Below, piece after piece: positions 49,543 through 58,325 of a stretch of DNA of 64,000 bases. A program made the position numbers and the translations under genes. The stretch lies in NCBI RefSeq assembly GCF_000213555.1, contig NZ_GL891985.1, positions 1 through 64,000 of the forward strand. Reading direction: 5' to 3'. The DNA comes from Dysgonomonas gadei ATCC BAA-286 (lineage in GTDB: Bacteria; Bacteroidota; Bacteroidia; Bacteroidales; Dysgonomonadaceae). Each line of letters opens with the position of its first letter. Within the stretch, counting starts at the first letter, position 1. Under the pieces are notes generated by a model, which saw only the letters and a program-made list of their open reading frames with translations, made no database searches and was not told the DNA's origin.

Positions 49543-50523
49543 TCAGCTTTTCCTGTTTCCAATCAGTATAGGACAATATTTTTGAATTAGTATGATAGGG
49601 TAATATAATAACAACATGATAATAATTGACATTACTACATTAGATAAGACATCCGGAGATAATGCGAATACATGAAAATATAAACAATTTAAAAGTGTTA
49701 TAAGAGGAAAATGATATGCTAATATTACCAATGATCCTGATGATATCTTTTTGATAATATTAGATTCTATATTATTAAGCAGATTACAAGTACAGATAAC
49801 CATAATACAACCAATAAATGCATTAATGTAAAATAAAATCGGATATTTACCAAAATAGCAAGAATACATGCCAATTCTCCCATTAATGTAATTCCCAATA
49901 AGTAGAGGAATAAATGTTATTACAATTAATATCAGCCCAGTATAGTTATTTTTTATTTTCTCTACTATCTGATACTTTTTCAAATAATAGCCAGCAATAT
50001 AAAACGGAATAGCCATCAAAGCTGAATCAATAGAGAAATATACGTTTATCTTTAATTTCTGCGATATGTAAAAACAAGATGCGGATAAAAATACAATAAT
50101 TAAGACTTGTAAAAAATGTTTTAGCTTTAAGATGAAGAAAGATATGACTTTAACAAAGAACAGACTTATCAGAAACCAACAAGCCGAGGCCGGAATGAAC
50201 TTTTCACAGATTATAAAATTGAACGAGAGACTCTTAATATCGATATTGGAATGAAGATAATATGGGAACATAATAAGAAATACCGACAGGTTTAGAAGAA
50301 CATATGGCACAACCAAAGTCTTGATATTCTTTGACAAAAAAACTTTAAAGTCATTCGATTGTTTATATAGATATCCAGATAATAAGAAGAATAAAGGCAT
50401 ATGAAAACTATAAATAAAATTTTGCAAAATAACTCCCCTATCCTCATATTCAAAATGTCCGAGAACAACTAGTCCCATTGTCAGTGCTTTAGCCCAGTCT
50501 ATCCAATTTATCCGAACATCCAT
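49543..50523 (-). CDS. Acyltransferase family 3 membrane protein
   Basis: A 326-residue polytopic protein with about ten helices of the AT3/OafA-like family: RINWIDWAKALTMGLVVLGHF (candidate catalytic His23), SFHMPLFFLLSGYLYK, and further helices with ILAYHFPL near the end. Such enzymes O-acylate surface glycans or lipids. Its base composition is much more AT-rich than its neighbours, with strong use of AAT, ATA and TTT codons, which suggests lateral acquisition or relaxed selection. Confidence 0.88.
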   Translation of the reverse strand: MDVRINWIDWAKALTMGLVVLGHFEYEDRGVILQNFIYSFHMPLFFLLSGYLYKQSNDFKVFLSKNIKTLVVPYVLLNLSVFLIMFPYYLHSNIDIKSLSFNFIICEKFIPASACWFLISLFFVKVISFFILKLKHFLQVLIIVFLSASCFYISQKLKINVYFSIDSALMAIPFYIAGYYLKKYQIVEKIKNNYTGLILIVITFIPLLIGNYINGRIGMYSCYFGKYPILFYINAFIGCIMVICTCNLLNNIESNIIKKISSGSLVILAYHFPLITLLNCLYFHVFALSPDVLSNVVMSIIIMLLLYYPIILIQKYCPILIGNRKS

Positions 50524-50548
50524 AGTGTGTTAAGTTTTTTTTGATATC

Positions 50549-50578
50549 CAAAGATAAATAAATGTTTTCGGGCAACAA
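50549..50578 (-). promoter_or_regulatory. Probable promoter of the acyltransferase gene
   Basis: Minus-strand TTG (50578-50576), 19 nt, TATCTTTG (50556-50549), 26 nt before the start codon. Confidence 0.55.
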
Positions 50579-50748
50579 TAAACGATTTTATAGAATTATA
50601 AAATTACATGAAGCTGTATAGCCATTTCATCACCGGAAATGGACACTTCCTACAATTAGCCCTTTTTACCTACCCTTAATCGCAAATATTCTTTTATATT
50701 TGTGAATTAGTATATAATTAAATGGCAACGGACACAAATAATATAGCT

Positions 50749-53700
50749 ATGAAAAAAAATCTTTTCCTCATCCCTGTTTTTCTTTTATCGTGTCTTTTTA
50801 TTGTGAATTCATGTAAGAAGGGCGGTACCCGTGAAATTAATTCCGAGTTTGCAAAATATATTGCAGCATTTACATACGGAAAGGTTTCCTCATCCTCTGA
50901 AATACAAATAGAACTTACTCAGGATATTCCGACTGTGGAATTGAATAAGGAGATCGATCAGGAATTATTCAAATTTTCCCCATCAATAAAAGGAAAGGCT
51001 TACTGGTCAAGCTCCCGTACCATAAAGTTCATCCCCGATGCCGGAGAACTGAAGCAGGGACAAGAATACGAAGCCTGGTTCAAGCTTGATAAGGTATTGA
51101 AAGTAGAAAGCGAGTTTAAAGAGTTTTATTTTCACTTCCATATTCCGGAACAGAATTATAGTGTCAGCCTGATGCCGTATTCTCCGATCAAAGAGACCGA
51201 CCTTAAATGGAACGCTGTTCAAGGAACCGTATTGCTGGCCGATGATGCCCAACTTGATAATGTCACCAAAATGTTTTCACTTTCGGGCGGAGATAAGGCC
51301 GGAGATGCGAAGATAAAGATTACGCCGACTGAAACAAAAGGACGCTTCAGCCTTTTAGTTGATAGCCTTTACCGGGGCAATTCAGATAATGAATATACCC
51401 TACATGTAAAAGGAGACGCTATCGGATTGAAAAAAGATGAAGATATAAAGATAGTGATACCCAAAATATCACAGTTTGAAGTAATAGATGTAGCTATGGA
51501 ATACGATCCGCAGGAGTGTATCCGTGTTACCTTTAGCGATCCGCTCTCTCTCAGCCAGAATATACAAGGTCTGGTAAAACCCGGTACTATCGAAAGTTTT
51601 TCTTTCGATATAGACAGAAATGTGTTGAGACTGTATCTGGACAAAACTACGAGAGGCACGAGTGTCGAACTCAAGATATTCAAGGAGATAAAAAGTGTTG
51701 CCAACATATCACTCAAAGACGATTATACCTATAGTGTCAATTTTCAGAAGAACAGTCCGGAGATAAAACTGTTGAGCACAGGAAATATCCTTCCTAATTC
51801 CGACAACCTGATAATCCCATTTCAGGCAGTTAATCTGTGGGCAGTAGATGTAAAGGTGATTAAGATATTCGAAAATAATATATTGGGTTATCTGCAAGCT
51901 AATGACTTTGGTGAGAGTGACGAATTGAAACGTTTCGGACGCCTTATCCTCAAGAAACGTATCCGGCTGGACGAAGACCCTACAATGAAACTTGAAGAGT
52001 GGAACAACTTCTCCCTCGATCTGGCTACAATGATAAAGCAGGATCCGGGGGCTGTCTACAAAGTTGAGTTCTCCATGAAGAAAGAGTATTCTCTCTACCC
52101 ATGTGGCGGTACAACTCCCCAGATACCCGAAGAAGCAACCCTCGAACGCTTCGACAACCAACTCTCGGAAGAGGACGAAGCTAAATGGGACAGGCCGGGA
52201 TATTACTATTCGGATGATTGGGATTGGGATAATTATAACTGGGAAGAAAGAGAAAACCCATGTGATCCTACATTCTACATGAATAAGTCATATAGTTGTG
52301 TTGTACTTTCTTCCAATATCGGAATAACCACCAAACTGGGTGCTGAAAAGAAAATGTTCGTGGCTCTTACAGATATCCTTACCACCAAGCCTATATCGGG
52401 CGGCGTAGTAGACATCTATAACTATCAGATGCAACGTATCGGTAGTGGAAAGACAGATGGAAACGGATTCGCCGATATAGACTACAAAGGTGGCGTGCCA
52501 TTTGTTGTAATTGCATCCCGCGAAAAAGAAAAAGGCTATTTGAAAGTAACTTCAAATCTTTCCCTTTTATTAAGCAACTTTGATGTGAGTGGAAAAGAAA
52601 TAAAGAAAGGACTGAAAGGCTATATTTATGGCGAACGTGGCGTGTGGCGTCCGGGCGATTCCATATTCGTAACTTTCATTCTGGAAGATAAAGCCAAAAC
52701 CCTGCCAAAAGAACATCCTGTTTCACTCGAGCTTTACACCCCTCGCGGGCAAATGGCTCAGCGATATACTTCCACTACGGGTAAAAATGGCTTCTATCCG
52801 TTCCGTATGGCAACAGATGCCAATGCCATTACAGGTAACTGGCAGGCACGGGTAAAAGTAGGAGGCGTTACATTCTATAAGACATTAAAGATAGAAACGG
52901 TGAAACCGAACCGCCTGAAAATCCGTCTCGAAGTAGGTGATATGATCGATGCGGGTTCAGGTTCATTCTCCGGTTCATTATCGTCGCAATGGCTACACGG
53001 TGCTCCGGCTGTAAATCTGGCGGCTAAAGTAGAGATGACATTGAGTCAGGTGCGCACACCTTTCAAAGGGTATGAACAATATGCATTTAATAATCCGGCG
53101 TCAAACTTTACTTCGGATACATACACTGTCTTCGATGGCAGGCTGGATGCTTCCGGCAATGCGACCGTAAGGGCGAATCTGCCTCAGGCGGCAAGTGCTC
53201 CGGGTATGCTTCGGGCAAATATTGTTTCGCGTGTATTCGAATCGGGAGGCGATGCCAGCATCTATACACAAACTGCGGCTTATTCTCCATTCCCGGCTTA
53301 CATTGGTATAAAATCTCCGACAGAGAGTCAGTACGGGTGGCTGGAAACCGATAAGGATAACATGATAGACATTGTTACCCTTACACCGGCAGGCAAGCCT
53401 GTCAACCGTTCGGGACTGGAAGTTAAAATATACAAACTGAACTGGTCATGGTGGTGGAATTCGAATGATAATCTGGCCTCATATGTCAACAATACATCTA
53501 CCAAGGTCATTCTAGACCAAAAGATTTCCACTTCGGGTGGAGGCAAGGCGAAAGTAAAGTTCCGTGTCGACTATCCTGAATGGGGTCGCTATCTGATAAT
53601 GGTTACTGACGGGGGAGGACATACCTCAGGACGCTTGTTATATGCCGACTGGCCGTCGTGGCGTGGGCGTTCCGACAAGGAAGACCCTAGCGGACTGACT

Positions 53701-56310
53701 ATGCTTTCGTTCACAACGGATAAGCAATCGTATAAAGTAGGGGAAACAGTTACGGTTATCCTCCCTAAAAGTTCCGATGGACGGGCGTTAATAAGCCTTG
53801 AGGACGGTTCCCGCATCATTTCACGTGAATGGGTGACTACAACGGCAAAAGAAGACACAAAACATACATTCAAGGTAACAGAAGACATGGCGCCTAACTT
53901 CTATATCTTTGCCAGCCTGTTTCAGCCACATGCGCAGACTGATAACGACCTGCCTATCCGCATGTATGGCGTATTGAATATAAATGTAGAGAATAGTGAG
54001 ACCAAACTGACTCCTGTGATAACCATGCCGGATGAACTCCGTCCGGAGAAAGAGTTTTCTGTATCCGTATCCGAAAAGAACGGTAAAGAGATGACTTATA
54101 CCCTTGCTATTGTAGATGAAGGATTACTTGACCTGACCTCGTTCCGTACCCCGAACGCATGGGACGAATTCTATACACGTCAGGCATTGGGCGTCCGCAC
54201 ATGGGATATGTTCGACATGGTGGTAGGCGCACAGACAGGAAAACTCGGACCATTGCTAAGCATCGGAGGTGACGAAGCGTTAAAGCCGGGCAATAATACA
54301 ATGAGCCGTTTCAAACCGGTGGTGAAATACTTAGGACCGTTTACTCTTAGCGGAGGAAAGACCGATACACATAAGATTACCTTGCCGCCATATTTCGGTT
54401 CGGTACGTGTAATGGTTGTTGCCGGAAATCCGAATGGAGCATATGGCAGTGCCGAAAAGGCTGTGCCTGTACGCAACCCGTTGATGATATTATCTACCCT
54501 ACCGCGCGTAGCAGGGCCGGATGAAGAGATTTTGCTTCCTGTCAATGTATTTGCTATGGACAAGAAGATAAAGAATGTAAGCCTGACAGCCCAGTCGAAA
54601 GGATTGTTCCAGTTCACAGAGGGAACTACCAAATCGGTGGCCTTTACCCAGACGGGCGATAAGATGGTTTACTTCAAAGTGAAGGTGGGTAAGAAAATCG
54701 GATTTGAAAAGATAATAATCAAGGCTACTGGCAACGGAGAAGCGGCGACAGAGACCATCGATATAGAAGTGCGCAACCCTAATCCACCTCTACTATTGTC
54801 GTCGCAGGCTTTAGTACCAGTCGATGGAACCTCTGAATTGAACATAGCTTTCGATGCTATCGGAGACGAGGATTGGGCTAAGTTGGAGATATCCCGTATG
54901 CCGGGTATAGACCTCAACAAGAACCTGTCATACTTGCACGATTATCCGCACGGATGCTCCGAACAAGTTACATCAAAGGTGTTCCCATTATTGTATGTAC
55001 AGGCATTCCGTCCGTTCTCCAATAAAGAGAAAGATGTGATGGATAATAACATTCGTGAGGGTATAAGAATGATTACTTCGCGCCAACTGATAGACGGAGG
55101 CATCGCCTACTGGCCGGGTAATACTGTACCTAACGAATGGGTAACCACTTATGCAGGGCATTTCCTTGTAGAAGCCCAGCGGGCAGGGCGTGACGTGCCG
55201 GCGTCGGTGATAAACAAATGGAAGCAATTCCAGAAGAAAGCCGCTCAGTCATGGAACAGAGGCGACCTCTATACTTCATATTACAGTAATTCGATGGCCG
55301 ACCTGCAACAGGCATACCGTCTATATACACTTGCCCTTTCCGGAGAACCGGAACTGGGGGCTATGAACCGTCTGAAGGAGATGAGCGGGTTGTCGGCACA
55401 GGCTCGTTGGCGATTGGCTGCGGCTTATGCCCTCGCAGGAAAGAAAGATGCGGCAAATCAACTGATAACCAATCTAAGCGATCAGGTAAGCCCTTATTCT
55501 TTCAACAACAATACGTATGGTAGTTCATCACGTGATATGTCGATGATAATGGAAACTTATCTGTTGTTAGGAAAAACAGAAAGGGCGCTGGCCTTGTCGT
55601 TTAAGGTATCGGAAAGCCTGAGTGACAAATATATTACGACACAGTCAGCAGCTTTTGGATTGATTGCTATGTCGAAACTTGCCGAGAAGATGGGTAAAGG
55701 TGTTATCTCCTACGATTGGGAACTGAACGGCGTGAAACAGAAGACCGGTAATTCGGGAGACGTGTTCCAGGAAATAGCCCTGAAACCACAGGAGAAAGTT
55801 CATGTTTCTATAAAGAACAAAGGACAGGGACAAATCTTCGTCCGCTTACTTGGACGTACTCAGCCGATTGTGGATAATACTCCGGCTCAAAGCAACGGAA
55901 CGAACCTGTATGTGAAATATGTGGATGAAAACGGTAAGGAGCTGGATGTTACTTCCCTGAAACAAGGAACGGAATTCTTTGCCAATGTAATCGTACAGAA
56001 CATTTCGGGGCAATACCTGACCGACATGACGCTAAGTCAGATATTCCCTTCGGGATGGGAGATATTCAATACCCGCCTGTTCAACGAAGCGGATAGCAGG
56101 ACGGCAGGTTCGTTCAACTATCAGGATATAAGAGACGATAGGGTATATACTTATTATAATATCGGTTCCGGTTATTCATCTTCGTTCCGCATCAGGTTAC
56201 AGGCTGCATATTGCGGCAGGTTCTACCTCCCTGCCATAAGCAATGAACCTATGTACAACCCGTCGGAGCAAAGCCGTACCACAGGCCGCTGGGTGGACGT
56301 GAAACAATAA
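50749..56310 (+). CDS. Alpha-2-macroglobulin family lipoprotein
   Basis: An 1853-residue lipoprotein, the largest gene here. The start at MKKNLFLIPVFLLSCLFIV gives a signal ending in NSC (lipobox); a 9-codon extension upstream is not needed. The N-terminal third holds MG-type beta-sandwich repeats; YGERGVWRPGDSIFVTFIL (around 630) is the MG2 hallmark. The C-terminal third is an alpha/alpha-toroid thioester domain with the intact thioester motif HGCSEQ (Cys1403) and YLHDYP before it, then DGGIAYWPG. An acidic Trp-rich stretch (YYSDDWDWDNYNWEE, about 490-505) is unusual. Bacterial A2Ms trap proteases at the periplasm. The usual partner, PBP1C, is not adjacent. A strong terminator follows. Confidence 0.93.
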   Translation: MKKNLFLIPVFLLSCLFIVNSCKKGGTREINSEFAKYIAAFTYGKVSSSSEIQIELTQDIPTVELNKEIDQELFKFSPSIKGKAYWSSSRTIKFIPDAGELKQGQEYEAWFKLDKVLKVESEFKEFYFHFHIPEQNYSVSLMPYSPIKETDLKWNAVQGTVLLADDAQLDNVTKMFSLSGGDKAGDAKIKITPTETKGRFSLLVDSLYRGNSDNEYTLHVKGDAIGLKKDEDIKIVIPKISQFEVIDVAMEYDPQECIRVTFSDPLSLSQNIQGLVKPGTIESFSFDIDRNVLRLYLDKTTRGTSVELKIFKEIKSVANISLKDDYTYSVNFQKNSPEIKLLSTGNILPNSDNLIIPFQAVNLWAVDVKVIKIFENNILGYLQANDFGESDELKRFGRLILKKRIRLDEDPTMKLEEWNNFSLDLATMIKQDPGAVYKVEFSMKKEYSLYPCGGTTPQIPEEATLERFDNQLSEEDEAKWDRPGYYYSDDWDWDNYNWEERENPCDPTFYMNKSYSCVVLSSNIGITTKLGAEKKMFVALTDILTTKPISGGVVDIYNYQMQRIGSGKTDGNGFADIDYKGGVPFVVIASREKEKGYLKVTSNLSLLLSNFDVSGKEIKKGLKGYIYGERGVWRPGDSIFVTFILEDKAKTLPKEHPVSLELYTPRGQMAQRYTSTTGKNGFYPFRMATDANAITGNWQARVKVGGVTFYKTLKIETVKPNRLKIRLEVGDMIDAGSGSFSGSLSSQWLHGAPAVNLAAKVEMTLSQVRTPFKGYEQYAFNNPASNFTSDTYTVFDGRLDASGNATVRANLPQAASAPGMLRANIVSRVFESGGDASIYTQTAAYSPFPAYIGIKSPTESQYGWLETDKDNMIDIVTLTPAGKPVNRSGLEVKIYKLNWSWWWNSNDNLASYVNNTSTKVILDQKISTSGGGKAKVKFRVDYPEWGRYLIMVTDGGGHTSGRLLYADWPSWRGRSDKEDPSGLTMLSFTTDKQSYKVGETVTVILPKSSDGRALISLEDGSRIISREWVTTTAKEDTKHTFKVTEDMAPNFYIFASLFQPHAQTDNDLPIRMYGVLNINVENSETKLTPVITMPDELRPEKEFSVSVSEKNGKEMTYTLAIVDEGLLDLTSFRTPNAWDEFYTRQALGVRTWDMFDMVVGAQTGKLGPLLSIGGDEALKPGNNTMSRFKPVVKYLGPFTLSGGKTDTHKITLPPYFGSVRVMVVAGNPNGAYGSAEKAVPVRNPLMILSTLPRVAGPDEEILLPVNVFAMDKKIKNVSLTAQSKGLFQFTEGTTKSVAFTQTGDKMVYFKVKVGKKIGFEKIIIKATGNGEAATETIDIEVRNPNPPLLLSSQALVPVDGTSELNIAFDAIGDEDWAKLEISRMPGIDLNKNLSYLHDYPHGCSEQVTSKVFPLLYVQAFRPFSNKEKDVMDNNIREGIRMITSRQLIDGGIAYWPGNTVPNEWVTTYAGHFLVEAQRAGRDVPASVINKWKQFQKKAAQSWNRGDLYTSYYSNSMADLQQAYRLYTLALSGEPELGAMNRLKEMSGLSAQARWRLAAAYALAGKKDAANQLITNLSDQVSPYSFNNNTYGSSSRDMSMIMETYLLLGKTERALALSFKVSESLSDKYITTQSAAFGLIAMSKLAEKMGKGVISYDWELNGVKQKTGNSGDVFQEIALKPQEKVHVSIKNKGQGQIFVRLLGRTQPIVDNTPAQSNGTNLYVKYVDENGKELDVTSLKQGTEFFANVIVQNISGQYLTDMTLSQIFPSGWEIFNTRLFNEADSRTAGSFNYQDIRDDRVYTYYNIGSGYSSSFRIRLQAAYCGRFYLPAISNEPMYNPSEQSRTTGRWVDVKQ

Positions 56311-56328
56311 GCCTGATATACAAGATAG

Positions 56329-56364
56329 AAAGTAGGGTATTTATCAAATAAATACCCTACTTTT
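56329..56364 (+). terminator. Intrinsic terminator after the A2M gene
   Basis: Perfect 16-bp stem (56329-56344 with 56348-56363), core AGTAGGGTATTTAT, 3-nt loop, then T and GTACCC. TACTTTTG (56358-56365), on its right arm, could be the -7 box of the next gene. Confidence 0.9.
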
Positions 56365-56388
56365 GTACCCTATAATAACACAACATCA

Positions 56389-57243
56389 ATGAAGAGAGCA
56401 GTCTGTACATTCGGCAGCTATTACTTAACTGAAGGTTTCCCCCGTTTCAGGAAGATGTGCGAAAGCATGGGTATATTTGATGATATCCATACCGTTTGCG
56501 AAAAGGATCTGGACAAAGACTTCTATAAACGTTGGGGAAGGTACCTTATCCCTTACTCCCGTGGATTCGGTTACTGGTGTTGGAAACCTTATTTCATTCT
56601 CAAAATTCTGGAAGGAATGCAGGATGGCGATGTGCTTCTCTATTCTGATATCGGTTGCTATTTCAATCCTAAAGGATGCGAACGTCTGCTGGAATACTAT
56701 GATCTGGTGGAGAAGACGCCCACAGGGATTCTCGGTGTTAAGAGTCAGGAAGTATCTTATAACGGTATGCCTGAAACGCTCTATCATGAATATGAGTGGA
56801 CGAAAGGGGATGTCTTTGCTTACTACAATGTATATGACGACAAGGCGTACACCCATACACCCCAGTTCGAATCCACAATCATTTTCTTTAAGAAAAGCCC
56901 TTTGGTGATGCAGTTCGTAAAAGACTGGTATCAGGCTTATCTGGACGATTATAGTCTGGCCACAGATTCCCCTTCACGTGTGCCGAACTTGCCGGGCTTT
57001 AAAGAGAACCGGCACGACCAGAGCATCTATTCCATTCTGGGAAAGAAATACGGCATAGCCGAGATTTCTACGAACGAGATTTTCCAGCGTGACTGGTCTC
57101 TGTTGGATACCTATCCCATACAGGCACGCCGCGATAAGTATTATACTAGCAAGTACCACTATAAGCACCGTTTCAGGTTGAGGAAGCTCTACCGCAGATT
57201 GTGGGCGGTGAAATACTGGTTCAAAGACTTATTCAACAATTAA
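56389..57243 (+). CDS. Glycosyltransferase-like protein, paralogue 1
   Basis: A 284-residue soluble protein. The core reads GRYLIPYSRGFGYWCWKPYFI (about 50-70), then DGDVLLYSDIGCYFNPKG with an Asp in the place of a GT-A DxD-like site (D87), and a conserved ENRHDQSIYSILGKKYGI near 205-222. The C-terminus is basic and aromatic (YHYKHRFRLRKLYRRL). This pattern fits a sugar-nucleotide-dependent transferase acting on capsule or LPS-like glycans, but I do not recognise a named family with certainty. It is clearly homologous to the gene at 57449 (identical blocks over 15 residues). Confidence 0.78.
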   Translation: MKRAVCTFGSYYLTEGFPRFRKMCESMGIFDDIHTVCEKDLDKDFYKRWGRYLIPYSRGFGYWCWKPYFILKILEGMQDGDVLLYSDIGCYFNPKGCERLLEYYDLVEKTPTGILGVKSQEVSYNGMPETLYHEYEWTKGDVFAYYNVYDDKAYTHTPQFESTIIFFKKSPLVMQFVKDWYQAYLDDYSLATDSPSRVPNLPGFKENRHDQSIYSILGKKYGIAEISTNEIFQRDWSLLDTYPIQARRDKYYTSKYHYKHRFRLRKLYRRLWAVKYWFKDLFNN

Positions 57244-57253
57244 CACGACTTAG

Positions 57254-57443
57254 TAACTGTTTAGATTTTATTGGTATTCTGTTATGAGTTATTTTGAGAT
57301 AGATTTTTTGATTTTTTCTTGCAGGTTTAGCGGGCTAAACCAAAAGGAAAAAGTAGAAAATATGCTCAAAAGAACCATAAAGAGAATGCCAAAGAATGAA
57401 AGTGGTTATGTAAGAAATAATTTCGGTAAAATTTAAACAGTTA
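57254..57443. mobile_element. MITE-like element with terminal inverted repeats and CTTAG target duplication
   Basis: A 190-bp non-coding segment with ends TAACTGTTTAGATTTTA (57254-57270) and, on the opposite strand, TAACTGTTTAAATTTTA (57443-57427): 16 of 17 identical. It is flanked by the direct 5-bp repeat CTTAG (57249-57253 and 57444-57448). No transposase fits inside. This structure is expected of a miniature inverted-repeat element mobilised by an IS transposase encoded elsewhere. The right-hand CTTAG directly touches the ATG of the next gene. Confidence 0.75.
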
Positions 57444-57448
57444 CTTAG

Positions 57449-58318
57449 ATGAAGAGAGTTTTATGCACATTTGGCAATTACCCCATGTTTAAGGGAGCGG
57501 AACGATACCGGAAATCCGCTGAGAGCCTGAATGTTTTCGATGAAATATATACCTATAACGATAAAGACCTCGATGCCGACTTCAAAAAGAAGTGGGGACG
57601 CTATCTGATTCCTTATTCCCGCGGATTCGGCTATTGGTGCTGGAAGCCCTATCTGGTATTGCAGACACTGGAAAGAATGAATGACGGGGACGTGCTGCTG
57701 TATGCCGATTTGGGTTGCTTCTATAATCCGGACGGGCGCAAGCGTATGCTGGAATACTACGACATATTGGATAAGTCGGAAACAGGTATCCTTGGCTTCA
57801 GAGGGCAGGTTATCCCTACAAACGATATGCCCGAAATGATACGCTGCGACAATGAATGGACGAAAGGCGATATATTCGACTATTACGGTGTACGCAACGA
57901 TAAGACTTTCACCCATACACCCCAATTCGAATCCACGGCTATATTCCTTAAGAAAAGCCCTTTGGTAATGCAATTTGTAAAGGATTGGTACCAGCCGTAT
58001 CTGGACAATTATAGCATTATCACAGACGAACCTTCTCGCTCGCCAAACCTTGAAGGCTTCGTAGAGAACCGGCACGACCAGAGTATATATTCCATGCTGG
58101 CAAAGAAATACAAGATAGCTGAGGTTTCCCTGAATGAGATTTGCCCTTTCGATGAACATTACGACTGGGGTTTACTAAAGGATTATCCGATATGGGCCAC
58201 CCGCAATCTGTATTATGAATCGACTTTCCATTACAGGCACCGTTACCGTTACAGGCAGCTTTATACCAATTGGTGGAAGGTAAAGTATTTCTTCAAAGAC
58301 CTTTTAGGGAAATCATAA
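57449..58318 (+). CDS. Glycosyltransferase-like protein, paralogue 2
   Basis: A 289-residue paralogue of the gene at 56389. Shared blocks: WGRYLIPYSRGFGYWCWKPY, DGDVLLYADLGCFYNP (Asp in the DxD-like place), TPQFESTAIFLKKSPLVMQF, ENRHDQSIYSMLAKKYKIAE. It differs near the C-terminus (ICPFDEHYDWGLLKDYPIW). The MITE-like element ends at the base before its ATG, so any native leader or promoter has been displaced; expression may now depend on the element or on read-through. It is followed after 7 nt by a polytopic membrane protein. Confidence 0.78.
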   Translation: MKRVLCTFGNYPMFKGAERYRKSAESLNVFDEIYTYNDKDLDADFKKKWGRYLIPYSRGFGYWCWKPYLVLQTLERMNDGDVLLYADLGCFYNPDGRKRMLEYYDILDKSETGILGFRGQVIPTNDMPEMIRCDNEWTKGDIFDYYGVRNDKTFTHTPQFESTAIFLKKSPLVMQFVKDWYQPYLDNYSIITDEPSRSPNLEGFVENRHDQSIYSMLAKKYKIAEVSLNEICPFDEHYDWGLLKDYPIWATRNLYYESTFHYRHRYRYRQLYTNWWKVKYFFKDLLGKS

Positions 58319-58325
58319 GTAGGCT

